From assembly GCF_018390635.1 (NCBI RefSeq), contig NZ_JAHBGE010000010.1:1-64000 (forward strand): DNA of 64,000 bases, read 5' to 3'. The DNA is from Ancylobacter lacus (GTDB taxonomy: Bacteria > Pseudomonadota > Alphaproteobacteria > Rhizobiales > Xanthobacteraceae). The notes below the pieces were generated by a model. It was not told where the DNA came from. It worked only from the letters and a program-made list of their open reading frames with translations, and ran no database searches. The position numbers were made by a program, and so were the translations under genes. Shown here one piece after another: positions 8,603 to 18,460 of the stretch. Position 1 is the stretch's first letter. Each line of letters opens with the position of its first letter.

Positions 8603-9613
8603 ATGTCCTTCAGTTTCCGCCGGCTGGCCTTCGCCGCCCTGGTCGCCGCCGTCGCCGCGCCGCTCCCGGTGCGGGCGGCCGACGTAAACCTGCTCAACGT
8701 CTCCTACGATCCCACGCGCGAGCTCTATGTCGCCGTGAACAAGGCGTTCGGCGAAAAATACAAGGCCGAGACCGGCAAGACCATCGAGTTCAAGCAGTCG
8801 CATGGCGGCTCGGGCAAGCAGGCCCGCTCGGTGATCGACGGGCTGGAGGCCGACGTCGTCACCCTCGCCCTCGCCTATGACATCGACGCCATCGCCGACA
8901 AGGGCCTGCTCTCGCCGGAATGGCAGAAGCGCCTGCCGGACAATTCCTCGCCCTACACCTCGACCATCGTGTTCCTGGTCCGCAAGGGCAATCCGAAGGG
9001 CATCAAGGACTGGAACGACCTGATCAAGCCGGGCGTCAAGGTCATCACCCCCAACCCGAAGACCTCGGGCGGCGCCCGCTGGAACTATCTCGCGGCCTGG
9101 GCCTATGCGCTGAAGCAGCCCGGCGGCTCGCCGGCGACCGCCAAGGCCTTCGTCGCCGACATCTACAAGAATGTGCCCGTGCTCGACACCGGCGCCCGCG
9201 GCTCCACCGTCACCTTCACCGAGCGCGGCGTCGGCGACGTGCTGCTGGCCTGGGAGAACGAGGCCTTCCTGTCGAAGAAGGAATTCGGCGACGACAAGTT
9301 CGACATCGTGGTGCCCAGCATCTCCATCCTCGCCGAGCCCCCGGTGGCGGTCGTGGACAAGGTGGTGGACCGCAAGGGCACCCGCGCGGTCGCCGAGAGC
9401 TACCTGAAGTTCCTCTACACCAAGGAAGGCCAGGAGATCGCGGCGCAGAACTTCTACCGCCCGCGCGACCCCGAGGTGGCGAAGAAGTACGACAACGTCT
9501 TCCCCAAGCTCGACCTCGTCACCGTCGACGACCCCGCCTTCGGCGGCTGGCGCAACGCCCAGAAGACCCATTTCGCCGATGGCGGCGTGTTCGACCAGAT
9601 CTATTCCAACTGA
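8603..9613 (+). CDS. Periplasmic sulfate-binding protein
   Basis: A 336-residue solute-binding protein of the sulfate ABC transporter (Sbp/CysP type). A signal peptide with a basic start and a hydrophobic core ends at VRA (residues 23-25). The mature protein starts [17 protein letters not shown], the classic Sbp opening. [24 protein letters not shown] (in two conserved parts) and [12 protein letters not shown] carry the sulfate-binding residues. It captures sulfate or thiosulfate in the periplasm for the CysT/CysW permease encoded next. A hairpin with a T-run after the gene suggests that the permease genes are expressed less. Confidence 0.95.
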   Translation: MSFSFRRLAFAALVAAVAAPLPVRAADVNLLNVSYDPTRELYVAVNKAFGEKYKAETGKTIEFKQSHGGSGKQARSVIDGLEADVVTLALAYDIDAIADKGLLSPEWQKRLPDNSSPYTSTIVFLVRKGNPKGIKDWNDLIKPGVKVITPNPKTSGGARWNYLAAWAYALKQPGGSPATAKAFVADIYKNVPVLDTGARGSTVTFTERGVGDVLLAWENEAFLSKKEFGDDKFDIVVPSISILAEPPVAVVDKVVDRKGTRAVAESYLKFLYTKEGQEIAAQNFYRPRDPEVAKKYDNVFPKLDLVTVDDPAFGGWRNAQKTHFADGGVFDQIYSN

Positions 9614-9668
9614 CCTCCTCCCGCGCACCCCGGGGTTCCTGGCGGGGCCGACGGGACGCGGACCCTGA

Positions 9669-9705
9669 AGCGCCGGGCCTCCTCGGGAGGGCCGGCGCTC
9701 TTTTT
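9669..9705 (+). terminator. Hairpin with T-run between sulfate-binding protein and cysT
   Basis: The arms agcgccgggcctcc and ggagggccggcgct pair over 14 bases with one mismatch around a short loop and are followed by a C and five T. This is an intrinsic terminator or attenuator. It probably lets the binding protein be made in excess over the permease. Confidence 0.7.
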
Positions 9706-9768
9706 GATGACGGGATTCACCCGGCGATGGAGACTGGATGACAACCCTTCACCTGGGGAAGAGCTGAG

Positions 9769-10689
9769 ATGACCCCCGCCCCCGCCGCCCCCGTCCTTGC
9801 CGGCGCCCCTGCCGCCCGCCCGCCCGCGGCGCCGCCGGCACCCGGCGCCCCCCGCCGCCACCCGCAGCGCCGCAGCGCCCTGCCCGGCTTCGGGCTGACG
9901 CTCGGCCTCACCGTCCTCTGGCTGTCGCTGATCGTGCTGCTGCCGCTGGGCGGCCTGTTCCTCAAGACCGCCGAGCTGACGCCCGAGCGCATCCTCGCCA
10001 TCCTCACGGCGCCGCGCACGCTGCACGCGCTGCAGATCTCGTTCGGCCTCTCGCTGGCCGCGGCGGCGACCAACCTCGTCTTCGGCGCCGTCATCGTCTG
10101 GGCGCTGGTGCGCTACGAGTTCCCCGGCCGGCGGGTGCTGGACGCGCTGGTCGACATCCCCTTCGCGCTGCCCACCGCCGTGGCCGGCATCGCGCTGACC
10201 GATCTTTATTCCACCAATGGCTGGGTCGGCCGCTGGCTGGAGCCGCTCGGCATCACGGTGGCCTTCACCCCGCTCGGCATCTTCATCGCGCTGGTGTTCA
10301 TCGGCCTGCCCTTCGTGGTCCGCACGGTGCAGCCGGTGATGGAGGACCTCGACCGCGACCTCGAAGAGGCCGCCGCCACGCTCGGCGCCGGCCGCCTCAC
10401 CACCATACGCCGCGTCATCCTGCCGGCGGTGGTGCCCGCCTTCCTCACCGGCTTCGCCCTCGCCTTCGCGCGCGCGGTGGGGGAATACGGCTCCGTCATC
10501 TTCATCGCCGGCAACCTGCCCAACGTGTCGGAAATCGCGCCGCTGCTGATCGTGATCCGGCTGGAGGAGTTCCGCTACGCCGACGCCACCACCATCGCCT
10601 GCGCGATGCTGCTGGCGTCCTTCGCGCTGCTCTTCGTCATCAACGCCCTGCAGCGCTGGTCGCAGCACCACACCGGGAGGCTCGGATGA
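9769..10689 (+). CDS. cysT: Sulfate ABC transporter permease CysT
   Basis: A 306-residue inner-membrane permease. A proline/alanine-rich cytoplasmic start (to about residue 40) is followed by about six membrane helices. The cytoplasmic EAA loop reads [20 protein letters not shown], where the ATPase docks. Sequences such as [20 protein letters not shown] and the [14 protein letters not shown] region are typical of CysT (CysU). ATG is preceded by GGGGAAGAG. It overlaps cysW by ATGA. With CysW it forms the sulfate channel. Confidence 0.95.
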   Translation: MTPAPAAPVLAGAPAARPPAAPPAPGAPRRHPQRRSALPGFGLTLGLTVLWLSLIVLLPLGGLFLKTAELTPERILAILTAPRTLHALQISFGLSLAAAATNLVFGAVIVWALVRYEFPGRRVLDALVDIPFALPTAVAGIALTDLYSTNGWVGRWLEPLGITVAFTPLGIFIALVFIGLPFVVRTVQPVMEDLDRDLEEAAATLGAGRLTTIRRVILPAVVPAFLTGFALAFARAVGEYGSVIFIAGNLPNVSEIAPLLIVIRLEEFRYADATTIACAMLLASFALLFVINALQRWSQHHTGRLG

Positions 10690-11591
10690 GCGTCATCGCC
10701 CCCACCGAAGGCGTGCCCTACGCCGTGGAGCACTTCCACGCCGCCACCGCGCCGCCGCCGCCGCTCGAGGACATCCATTCCGAGCCGCGCCTCGTGCGCG
10801 CCGTCGTCATCGCCCTCGCCATCCTGTTCATGGGCCTGTTCATCCTGCTGCCGCTGGCCAATGTCTTCGTGCAGGCCTTTTCGAAGGGCTGGGCCGCCTA
10901 TGGCGCGGCGCTCGTCGACCCCGACGCGCTGGCCGCGGTGCGGCTCACCCTGCTGATCGCGGCGATCTCGGTCGCCACCAACACGGTGATGGGCCTCGTC
11001 ATGGCCTGGGCCATCACCAAATTCGAGTTCACCGGCAAAAGCCTGCTGATCACGCTGGTGGACCTGCCCTTCTCGGTCTCGCCGGTCATCGCCGGCCTCG
11101 TCTTCGTGCTGCTGTTCGGCGCGCAGGGCTGGTTCGGGCCGTGGCTGATCGACCATGGCTGGAAAATCATCTTCGCCTGGCCGGGCATCGCGCTGGCGAC
11201 GATCTTCGTCACCTTTCCCTTCGTCGCCCGCGAGCTCATCCCGCTGATGCAGGAGCAGGGCACCCAGGAGGAGGAGGCCGCCGTCACGCTCGGCGCCTCG
11301 GGCTGGCGCACCTTCCTGAAAGTGACGCTGCCCAACGTGAAGTGGGCGCTGCTCTATGGCGTGCTGCTGTGCAACGCCCGGGCGATGGGGGAATTCGGTG
11401 CGGTGTCGGTGGTGTCGGGCCATGTGCGCGGCGAGACCAACACCATGCCGCTGCACATCGAGATCCTCTACAACGAGTACCAGTTCCAGGCCTCCTTCGC
11501 GGTGGCCTCGCTGCTGGCGCTGCTCGCGGTGGTCACGCTGCTGGCCAAGACGCTGCTGGAGGCCCGGCTCGGCCGCAAGGGCGGGCACTGA
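10686..11591 (+). CDS. cysW: Sulfate ABC transporter permease CysW
   Basis: A 301-residue inner-membrane permease, partner of CysT. After an acidic/proline-rich N-terminus come six predicted helices. The EAA loop [20 protein letters not shown] and [19 protein letters not shown] match CysW closely. It starts inside the cysT stop (ATGA). The usual next gene, cysA for the ATPase, is absent. A strong hairpin and a convergent YqaA-like gene follow instead. The ATPase must come from elsewhere in the genome. Confidence 0.95.
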   Translation: MSVIAPTEGVPYAVEHFHAATAPPPPLEDIHSEPRLVRAVVIALAILFMGLFILLPLANVFVQAFSKGWAAYGAALVDPDALAAVRLTLLIAAISVATNTVMGLVMAWAITKFEFTGKSLLITLVDLPFSVSPVIAGLVFVLLFGAQGWFGPWLIDHGWKIIFAWPGIALATIFVTFPFVARELIPLMQEQGTQEEEAAVTLGASGWRTFLKVTLPNVKWALLYGVLLCNARAMGEFGAVSVVSGHVRGETNTMPLHIEILYNEYQFQASFAVASLLALLAVVTLLAKTLLEARLGRKGGH

Positions 11592-11600
11592 AGCCGGAGG

Positions 11601-11628
11601 GGAGACGGGCGCAGCGCGCCCCGTCTCC
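11601..11628. terminator. Strong hairpin between convergent cysW and YqaA-type gene
   Basis: The arms ggagacgggcgc and gcgccccgtctcc pair almost perfectly (one bulged C) around a three-base loop. There is no T-run, so termination is inferred from the position between convergent genes. Confidence 0.45.
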
Positions 11629-11638
11629 CGCCACCCCG

Positions 11639-12220
11639 TCAGAACAGATAGAGCGCCGCGATAAAGCCGCCGATCACCAGCACGGCGAAGACCGCGGTGA
11701 CGAGGCCGAGCCGCTTCTCGATGAAGTCGCGGGCGCTGGGGCCGATCCAGTACAGCAGCCCGGCCACCAGGAAGAAGCGCAGCCCCCGGGTGATGATCGA
11801 CAGCACCACGAACCAGAACAGGTTGTAGTGCGCGAAGCCGGAGGTGATGGTCACCACCTTGAAGGGGATCGGCGTCAGCCCCTTCAGCAGGATGATCCAG
11901 TGGCCATAATGGTTGTAGGCGGCGGTGAAGGCGTCGACCTTGTCGCCATAGCCGTAGAGCTGGATGAGGAACAGGCCGACGCTCTCATAGAGCAGGGCGC
12001 CGATGGCATAGCCCACGAGCGCGCCCACCACCGAGGCGACGGTGCAGACCGTGGCGTACCACCATGCCTTCTTCGGCTGCGCCACGCACATCGGCACCAT
12101 CATCACGTCCGGCGGCACCGGGAAGAAGGAGCTCTCGGCGAAGGAGACGGCCGCCAGGGCCCAGGTGGCGGAAGGGCGCTCGGCGAGAGCGATCACCCAG
12201 TCGTAGAGACGGCGCAGCAT
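11639..12220 (-). CDS. YqaA/DedA-family membrane protein
   Basis: A 193-residue inner-membrane protein of the SNARE-associated/DedA superfamily, YqaA branch. The sequence FAESSFFPVPPDVMMVPM near residues 25-42 and GLTPIPFKVVTITSG are the conserved re-entrant motifs. Four to five hydrophobic segments follow. DedA-type proteins are linked to lipid flipping and membrane homeostasis. No substrate can be read here. I chose the ATG giving MLRRLYDW. An in-frame ATG 21 bases upstream is possible. It runs convergent to cysW and has hisE behind it. Confidence 0.88.
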   Translation of the reverse strand: MLRRLYDWVIALAERPSATWALAAVSFAESSFFPVPPDVMMVPMCVAQPKKAWWYATVCTVASVVGALVGYAIGALLYESVGLFLIQLYGYGDKVDAFTAAYNHYGHWIILLKGLTPIPFKVVTITSGFAHYNLFWFVVLSIITRGLRFFLVAGLLYWIGPSARDFIEKRLGLVTAVFAVLVIGGFIAALYLF

Positions 12221-12280
12221 GGAAACTCCGGGGGCGGGCACGCGGCGGAAGGCCGGCCGCGCGGGAAGGGGTGAGGGGCC

Positions 12281-12742
12281 TCAGCCGCGGCGGGGGCGCA
12301 GCGGCGGCAGGGGGTGGTCGGGCGCGCGGTGCAGCTCCGGCGGCTCGACCTCGGCCAGCCCGCCGGCGAACGCGCGGGCAACGGCCGGCTCGTCGGCGGA
12401 AGGGACGGCGGCCCCCGCGGGGTCGCGCACCGCCTTGGGCAGCTTCTCGGCCATGCCGAGCAGTTCCTCGCGGCGGCGCATCTCCGCCCAGACGTCGTCC
12501 GGGCTGACGCCGGCATCGGCCCACAGCACGACGAGGTTGTAGATGAGGTCGGCGCTCTCGCAGATCACCGCGGCGCGGTTGCCCACCGTCGCGTCAAGCG
12601 CCACCTCGACCGCCTCTTCCGCCAGCTTCTTGGCGATGAAGGGCCGGCCCTTGTCGAACAGCCGGCGCGTGCGCGGCGAAAAGCCGGCGCCCTCGCGCGT
12701 CGCGATCACCGCATCGTAAAGCCGCTCGACCGAATCAACCAT
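12281..12742 (-). CDS. hisE: Phosphoribosyl-ATP pyrophosphatase with C-terminal extension
   Basis: Hydrolyses phosphoribosyl-ATP to phosphoribosyl-AMP in the second step of histidine synthesis. The MazG-like helical core lies in residues 1-108, with AKKLAEEAVEVALDA and ESADLIYNLVVLWAD carrying the acidic Mg-binding EExxE and ExxD motifs. The protein is 153 residues, about 45 longer than the usual 105-110. The extra tail is rich in proline and acidic residues with no recognisable domain. hisE stands alone here, away from hisF/hisI, transcribed divergently from the NdvA-like exporter. Confidence 0.93.
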   Translation of the reverse strand: MVDSVERLYDAVIATREGAGFSPRTRRLFDKGRPFIAKKLAEEAVEVALDATVGNRAAVICESADLIYNLVVLWADAGVSPDDVWAEMRRREELLGMAEKLPKAVRDPAGAAVPSADEPAVARAFAGGLAEVEPPELHRAPDHPLPPLRPRRG

Positions 12743-12826
12743 GCGACAACCTTAAGACCACAAGCATGAAGCTGCTATGGCAGCACGTCGCCGCATGCAA
12801 AGTGTGGGCCTGCGGAGGGTGACCCG

Positions 12827-14614
12827 ATGGCTTTCCTACGTCTCTACGCCCGCGTGCTGGGCGCCCTTGGCCCGGAACGACGGCTGGCCGCGGTGCTGGC
12901 GGTCATCAATGCGGCGCTGGCCGTCGCGCTGTTCGCCGAGCCGATCCTGTTCGGCCGGGTGGTCGACACGCTGGTGCGGGCGCAGGCCGCGGCACAGGCG
13001 CCGTCCCTGGCCGCGCTGCTGCCCCAGCTCGCGGCGTGGACCGCCTTCGGCCTGTTCACCATCGCCGCCGGGGTCGCCATCGCGCTGCACGCCGACCGGC
13101 TGGCCCATCGCCGCCGGCTCGGCATCATGAGCGCCTATTTCGAGCATGTGCTGCAGCTCCCGCTCGGCTTTCACGGCCATGTCCATTCCGGCCGGCTGCT
13201 GAAGGTGATGCTGCAGGGCGCCGACGGGCTGTGGGGGCTGTGGCTGGCCTTCTTCCGCGAGCAGTGCGCCGGGCTGGTGGCGCTGGTGGTGCTGCTGCCG
13301 GTGGCGGTGTGGGTGAATGCCCGGCTCGGCCTGCTGCTGGTGGCGCTGCTGGCGCTGTTCGCCGGCCTCACCTGGTATGTGCTGGGCCGCACCCAGGCGA
13401 TGCAGCGCCATGTCGAGGCGCTGCAGTCCGACCTTGCCGAGCGCAGCGCCGACGCGCTCGGCAATGTCGCGGTCATCCAGAGCTTCACCCGGGTCGAGGC
13501 CGAGGTGCGCGGCCTGCGCGAGACCATGGAGAACGTGCTCGCCGCGCAGATCCCGGTGCTGTCGTGGTGGGCGCTGGTCTCGGTGGCGACCCGCGCGGCG
13601 ACGACGCTCACCATCCTCACCATCTTCCTCGTCGGCACCTGGCTGCACCTGCACGGAATGGCGAGCATCGGCGAGATCGTCACCTTCGTCGGCTTCGCCA
13701 CCATGCTGGTGGGCCGGCTCGACCAGATGGTCGGCTTCGCCAACCGCCTGCTGCTGGACGCCCCGCGCCTCGCCGAATTCTTTTCCGTGCTCGACACCGT
13801 CGCCAATGTGCGCGACCGCCCCGACGCCGCCCCGCTCGGCCCGGTGGCGGGGGCGGTGGCGTTCGAGGACGTGTCGTTCTCCTATGACGGCCGCCGCAGC
13901 GCGCTGAACGGGGTGAGCTTTTCGGTGCGGCCGGGCGAGACGGTGGCGCTGGTGGGCGCCACCGGGGCCGGCAAGTCGACCGCGCTCGCCCTGCTGCACC
14001 GCGCCTTCGATCCCCAGTCCGGCCGCATCACGGTGGATGGGCGCGACATACGCGAGGTGCGCCTCGCCTCGCTGCGCCACGCCATCGGCGTGGTGTTTCA
14101 GGAGGCGATGCTGTTCAACCGCTCGATCGAGGAGAACCTGCGGGTCGGCCGGCCGGACGCCACCCCCGAGCAGATCGCCCGGGCGCTGGAACGGGCCCAG
14201 GCGGCCGATTTCGTCGCCCGCCAGAGCGAGGGGCTGGCCACCGTCGTCGGCGAGCGCGGCCGAGCCCTGTCCGGCGGCGAGCGCCAGCGCCTCGCCATCG
14301 CCCGCGCCCTGCTGAAGGACCCGCCCATCCTCATCCTCGACGAGGCCACCAGCGCGCTCGACGCCGGCACCGAGGCGAAGCTGCAGGCCGCGCTCGACGC
14401 GGTGATGAAGGGCCGCACCACCTTCGTCATCGCCCACCGGCTCGCCACCATCCGCAACGCCGACCGCATCCTCTTGTTCGACGAGGGACGGGTGGTGGAA
14501 GCCGGCCGGTTCGACGAGCTGGTGCGGCTCGGCGGGCGCTTCGCGGCGCTGGCGAAGGCGCAGTTCATGTCCGGCGGCTCCGCCACCGGGACGGCGCCCC
14601 CTGCGGAAACGTGA
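12827..14614 (+). CDS. ndvA: NdvA-like glucan exporter (ABC transporter, fused permease and ATPase)
   Basis: A 595-residue half-transporter with an N-terminal six-helix membrane domain (about 1-330) and a C-terminal ATPase. Walker A is GATGAGKS (377-384), the signature LSGGERQ (481-487) and Walker B ILILDEA (501-507). The N-terminus [17 protein letters not shown] and the overall length match the cyclic beta-1,2-glucan exporter NdvA/ChvA of rhizobia and relatives. It would move glucan to the periplasm for osmotic adaptation and host interaction. The glucan synthase gene ndvB/chvB is not in the window, so the substrate rests on family similarity. Confidence 0.85.
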   Translation: MAFLRLYARVLGALGPERRLAAVLAVINAALAVALFAEPILFGRVVDTLVRAQAAAQAPSLAALLPQLAAWTAFGLFTIAAGVAIALHADRLAHRRRLGIMSAYFEHVLQLPLGFHGHVHSGRLLKVMLQGADGLWGLWLAFFREQCAGLVALVVLLPVAVWVNARLGLLLVALLALFAGLTWYVLGRTQAMQRHVEALQSDLAERSADALGNVAVIQSFTRVEAEVRGLRETMENVLAAQIPVLSWWALVSVATRAATTLTILTIFLVGTWLHLHGMASIGEIVTFVGFATMLVGRLDQMVGFANRLLLDAPRLAEFFSVLDTVANVRDRPDAAPLGPVAGAVAFEDVSFSYDGRRSALNGVSFSVRPGETVALVGATGAGKSTALALLHRAFDPQSGRITVDGRDIREVRLASLRHAIGVVFQEAMLFNRSIEENLRVGRPDATPEQIARALERAQAADFVARQSEGLATVVGERGRALSGGERQRLAIARALLKDPPILILDEATSALDAGTEAKLQAALDAVMKGRTTFVIAHRLATIRNADRILLFDEGRVVEAGRFDELVRLGGRFAALAKAQFMSGGSATGTAPPAET

Positions 14615-14615
14615 T

Positions 14616-14635
14616 GCCGGCGGCCGGCCGGCTTT
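14616..14635 (+). terminator. Weak GC hairpin with T-run after the glucan exporter gene
   Basis: gccggcggccggccggc forms an imperfect GC hairpin directly after the stop codon and is followed by four T. It is weak but well placed. Confidence 0.35.
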
Positions 14636-14753
14636 TCACAATTCCGCCGCCCGGACGGGGCAAACAGGGTTTTCTCCGGCGGGCGGCAGGGTGTAGCAAT
14701 GAGGCTGTCGACGCCTCCCCGCCCGTCCTGTCTTGCGTTGAAACGGATATCGC

Positions 14754-16283
14754 GTGACGAGCAGCCCCTCCCTCCTCCGCCGCGCCCTTGCGCTTGCCCT
14801 CGTCACCCTCGCGACCGGGGCGGCGACGCTGGTCGCGCCGGCGCGCGCGCAGGCGACGCCCTCGCTGCTGATCGACGTCGAGAGCGGCAAGGTGCTGGAG
14901 GCGGAAGACGCCGGCAAGCCGTGGTACCCCGCCTCCGTCACCAAGCTGATGACCGCCTATGTGACGTTCGAGGCGATCCGCTCCGGCCGCGTCACCGGCG
15001 ACACGCTCATCACCGTCTCGCCCTTCGCCGCCTCGCAGGCGCCCTCCAAGATGGGCTTCAAGCCCGGCACCCAGATCACCATCGACAACGCGCTGAAGAT
15101 GATGCTGGTGAAGTCGGCCAACGACATCGCCGTGGTGCTGGCGGAAGGCATCGGCGGCACCCTGCCCGCCTTCGTCGACCAGATGAACGCCGCCGCGCGC
15201 GAGCTCGGGATGGACGGCACCCACTTCTCCAACCCGAACGGCCTGCCCGACCCGGACAACGTCACCACCGCGCGGGACCTCGCCATTCTCGCCCGCGCCA
15301 TCATCCTGCAATATCCCGAGCACGAGCAGATCTTCCGCCTGCCGGGCATCAAGATCGGCAACCGGGTGATCCGCAACTACAACAAGCTGATCGACCGCTA
15401 TCCCGGCGCAGACGGGATGAAGACCGGCTTCATCTGCGCCTCGGGCTTCAACCTCGTCGCCAGCGCCCATCGCGGCGACCGCCGGGTGCTCGCCGTGGTG
15501 CTGGGCACGCCCTCGGGCAAGGCCCGCACCGAGGCCGCCGCGCTGCTGATGGAGAAGGGCTTCCAGCAGTCGTGGTCGATCTTCGGCAAGGTCGCGCCGT
15601 CGGTGGAATCCATCAAGAACGAGGGCGGCCCGCCCACCGACATGAAGGCCTATGTCTGCGGCGCCAAGCGCAAGACCGTCGCCTCGGAGGACGACGACAG
15701 CCCGTCGCCCACCGGCTTCGCCGCCGCCGGCATGGGGTCGCTGCCGCCCGGCACCACCGGGGCGAGCCTGCTGTCCGAGCTGCCGCCCTCCATGCCGCCC
15801 GCGCCGGTCTGGGTCGGCCCCACCCCGGACGACGCCGCCCTCGCCGCCGCCTACGCGGTCGAACCCGCGCCGAAGAAGCCGGCCGCCAAGGGCAAGAAAT
15901 CCACCGTGGTCGGCTCCAAGACCGTCGGCACCCAGCCGACCGGGGTGATCGACCCCTCGGCGACCGGCCCCGACGGCGTCGAGATCGCCCCCGCCGGCAG
16001 CGCCGCGGCAACCCCGGCCGCGAAGCCGGCCAAGCCGGCGGCCAAATCCTCCGCCAAGCCCGCTGCGCAGGCCGCCAAGCCGGCGGCGAAGCCGGCGACC
16101 CAGGCGGCAAAGCCGGCCGCCAAGCCGGCGCCGAAATCGACCGTTTCGGCCAATGATCCCTGGTCCGGCATCACCGCGACCCCGCCGGCCAAGCCCGCCA
16201 CCTCCGCCGCCAAGCCCAAGCCGGCGCCCAAGCCGGCGGCGGCGCCCGCGGAACCGGCCGCCGCCACCAGCGACGCCAACTGA
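14754..16283 (+). CDS. D-alanyl-D-alanine carboxypeptidase (peptidase S11) with Ala/Lys/Pro tail
   Basis: A penicillin-binding-protein-type carboxypeptidase that trims the terminal D-Ala from periplasmic peptidoglycan. A signal peptide ends about residue 32 (ARA-QATP). The active-site motifs are SVTK with Ser61 and Lys64, SAN at 121-123 and KTG at 223-225. The S11 domain ends by about residue 290. The last 200 residues are low-complexity, with many AKPAAKPA repeats, perhaps a flexible or wall-binding, strongly basic tail. It starts at GTG. An earlier in-frame ATG is not apparent. Length is 509, well above the usual 380-400 because of the tail. Confidence 0.92.
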   Translation: MTSSPSLLRRALALALVTLATGAATLVAPARAQATPSLLIDVESGKVLEAEDAGKPWYPASVTKLMTAYVTFEAIRSGRVTGDTLITVSPFAASQAPSKMGFKPGTQITIDNALKMMLVKSANDIAVVLAEGIGGTLPAFVDQMNAAARELGMDGTHFSNPNGLPDPDNVTTARDLAILARAIILQYPEHEQIFRLPGIKIGNRVIRNYNKLIDRYPGADGMKTGFICASGFNLVASAHRGDRRVLAVVLGTPSGKARTEAAALLMEKGFQQSWSIFGKVAPSVESIKNEGGPPTDMKAYVCGAKRKTVASEDDDSPSPTGFAAAGMGSLPPGTTGASLLSELPPSMPPAPVWVGPTPDDAALAAAYAVEPAPKKPAAKGKKSTVVGSKTVGTQPTGVIDPSATGPDGVEIAPAGSAAATPAAKPAKPAAKSSAKPAAQAAKPAAKPATQAAKPAAKPAPKSTVSANDPWSGITATPPAKPATSAAKPKPAPKPAAAPAEPAAATSDAN

Positions 16284-16360
16284 CGGGCAACGCCGCGCCG
16301 GGCGCGTGACCGGCACCGGCCAGCCACGCTCCAAGCCGGCCTCGGCCCGCCGTGTGGCGG

Positions 16361-16412
16361 GCTCTTGGGCCGGGCTCTTGGGCCGGGCTCTTGGGCCGGG
16401 CTCTTGGGCCGG
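16361..16412 (+). repeat. 13-bp tandem repeat, four copies
   Basis: gctcttgggccgg is repeated four times head to tail with no mismatch, starting at 16361, 16374, 16387 and 16400. It lies in the 276-base gap between the carboxypeptidase and CobW genes, about 150 bases before the CobW ATG. The period of 13 does not preserve a reading frame, so it is not a coding repeat. It is the only short perfect tandem array with more than two units that I see between genes in the window. Confidence 0.92.
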
Positions 16413-16559
16413 GCGCCCGACGCACTCTCTCCCTGCATCCGCCCGTTTTCACCGCGGCTTCTGGTGGCGGGACCCGACGGTTCCCATTATCTGGACGCGG
16501 CGTCGCCCGGCGCCGTGCCTCCGCCGTTCCCGCAGCGTCTTACCGAGCCCGCGCACGCC

Positions 16560-17681
16560 ATGACCGAGGACCGCCCCGCCGCCCCGCCCGCGCCCATCCC
16601 CGTCACGCTGCTCACCGGCTTCCTCGGCGCCGGCAAGACCACGCTGCTCAACCGGCTGCTGTCCGACCCCGGCCTGAAGGACACCGCCGTGCTCATCAAC
16701 GAGTTCGGCGAGATCGGACTCGACCACCTGCTGGTGCAGCATTTCGACGACGCCACCGTGCTGCTGTCCTCCGGCTGCCTGTGCTGCACCGTGCGCGGCG
16801 ACCTCGTCGAGGCGCTGGAGGCGCTGCTGCGGCGGATGGACAACGGCGCCATCCCGCCCTTCCGCCGCATCGTGATCGAGACCACCGGCCTCGCCGACCC
16901 CGCGCCGATCCTGCATGTGCTGATGATGCACCCCTATCTGCTGCTGCGGCTGCGGCTCGACGGGGTGGTGACGGTGGTGGACGCGGTGAATGGCGACGCC
17001 ACGCTCGACGCCCACCCCGAAAGCGTGCGGCAGGTCGCCATTTCCGACCGGCTGGTGCTGACCAAGACCGACCTGATCGACACCCCCGAGCGCGTCGCCG
17101 GCCTCGCCCGGCTGCGCGCCCGGCTCGCCGCCCTCGCCCCCGCCGCCCCGGTGCTCGACGCCGCCGCCGGCGAGGCGACGCCGCCGGCGCTGCTGAATGC
17201 CGGGCTCTACGACCCCGCCAGCAAGATTCCCGACGTCGCCCGCTGGCTCGCGGACGAGCGCGTCGCCGCGGCGGAGAGCGCCGGCGGCCACGACCCCAAC
17301 CGCCATGACGACCGCATCCGCGCCTTCACCCTGGCCACCGACGCGCCAGTGGGGGCGGTCGCGCTCGACCTGTTCCTGGAGCTGGTGCGCGGCACCCACG
17401 GATCCAAGCTGCTGCGGCTCAAGGGCATCGTGAAGCTGGCTGAGGACCCGGACCGCCCGCTGGTGCTGCACGGCGTGCAGCATGTGATGCACCCGCCGAG
17501 CCAGCTTCCCGCCTGGCCCGACGAGGACCGCCGCACCCGGCTGGTGATGATCGTGCGCGATGTCGAGCCGGCGGTGATCCGCCGGCTGTTCGACGCCTTC
17601 ATGGGCCTGCCGGCGGTGGACCGGCCGGACCCGCTGGTGGTGCACGACAATCCGCTCGCCCCCGCCACGCTGCGGCGCTGA
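16560..17681 (+). CDS. CobW/YjiA-family GTP-binding metallochaperone
   Basis: A 373-residue G3E-family GTPase. Walker A GFLGAGKT is at 20-27, the metal-binding CxCC motif (CLCC) at 73-76 and the switch ETTGLADP near 108-115. It has a C-terminal CobW domain. Proteins of this group deliver zinc (ZigA/ZNG1 type), cobalt (CobW) or other metals to client enzymes. No cobalamin genes or Zur box are seen here, so the metal is open. Reading frame continues upstream through the 13-bp repeat, but that stretch is non-homologous and I start at the ATG of [10 protein letters not shown]. Confidence 0.9.
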   Translation: MTEDRPAAPPAPIPVTLLTGFLGAGKTTLLNRLLSDPGLKDTAVLINEFGEIGLDHLLVQHFDDATVLLSSGCLCCTVRGDLVEALEALLRRMDNGAIPPFRRIVIETTGLADPAPILHVLMMHPYLLLRLRLDGVVTVVDAVNGDATLDAHPESVRQVAISDRLVLTKTDLIDTPERVAGLARLRARLAALAPAAPVLDAAAGEATPPALLNAGLYDPASKIPDVARWLADERVAAAESAGGHDPNRHDDRIRAFTLATDAPVGAVALDLFLELVRGTHGSKLLRLKGIVKLAEDPDRPLVLHGVQHVMHPPSQLPAWPDEDRRTRLVMIVRDVEPAVIRRLFDAFMGLPAVDRPDPLVVHDNPLAPATLRR

Positions 17682-17701
17682 GCCGGCCGCGCCGCGAGGC
17701 C

Positions 17702-18340
17702 TCAGCGGCCGAGGGTGGCGCCGTTGACCGTCACCGTGGTGCCGCCCGGCGCGGCGCCGGTGGCCGGCGCGGGATCGAAGGCGGGGCCGCCCTGGGCGGG
17801 CGGGGCCGGGGTCTGGCCGGCGCGCGGATCGGGAGCGGCCAGCACCAGCGCCCAGTAGACCTTGTACTTGCTGTTCGGCGCCAGCGCGGTGGCGATGCCG
17901 ATCCGGGTCACGCCGGGCATCAGCATGTTCTTGTTGTGCGAGGGCGAGTCGCGCCAGCCGGAGAAGGCCTCGGCGAGGGTGTGGTAGCCGGCGCCGACAT
18001 TCTCCGCCGCCTTCAGCCCGTCGAAGCCGGCCGCCTTCAGCCGCATGGTGAAGGTGCGCCCGCCCACCGAATGCGACAGCTCGTCCTTCGAGGCCATCAG
18101 CTTCGCCTGCTTCTGCGCGACCTCGGTGAGGATGGGGTCGACGGTGACGGCGGAGAGGCCGCGGGCGCGACGGTAATCGGAGATCATCTCCGCCGCCGCC
18201 TGCGAATCGACCTGGCCGCCCCGCGAGAGGTTGTCATAGAAGGCCGGGCTGTCCGGCACCGGCACCGGCGCGGCGGCGCAGCCCCCGAGCGCGAGCGCAG
18301 CGAGCAGGCCACAGACGAAGACGGGAGCGGAGATGCGCAT
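17702..18340 (-). CDS. CAP-domain (SCP/allergen-like) lipoprotein
   Basis: A 212-residue exported protein. A short hydrophobic leader ends in the lipobox LGGC (Cys21), so the mature protein is probably lipid-anchored. Residues about 45-165 are a CAP/SCP domain with AAAEMISDYRRARGLSAV, ELSHSVGG, ENVGAGY and WRDSPSHNKNML, which carry the two His and two Glu that form the family's central cavity. Function in bacteria is unclear. The tail is proline/glycine-rich. The ATG for MRISAPVFV gives a proper signal peptide. The longer TTG-initiated frame does not. Confidence 0.87.
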   Translation of the reverse strand: MRISAPVFVCGLLAALALGGCAAAPVPVPDSPAFYDNLSRGGQVDSQAAAEMISDYRRARGLSAVTVDPILTEVAQKQAKLMASKDELSHSVGGRTFTMRLKAAGFDGLKAAENVGAGYHTLAEAFSGWRDSPSHNKNMLMPGVTRIGIATALAPNSKYKVYWALVLAAPDPRAGQTPAPPAQGGPAFDPAPATGAAPGGTTVTVNGATLGR

Positions 18341-18460
18341 GCGGGCCTCTCGGAACGGGGACTGCCGGATCGACGCAGCCTTCTTAGGCCGCAAACGTTA
18401 GGCAAGCGTTAGGGATGATCGCCGGCCCCGGCGAAAACCGGCCGCTCCCCGCCGGGGCGT

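Noticed and set aside
16365-16560. An N-terminal extension of the CobW protein through the 13-bp repeats
   Set aside because: The extension has no family similarity, and the repeat period of 13 does not keep a frame.
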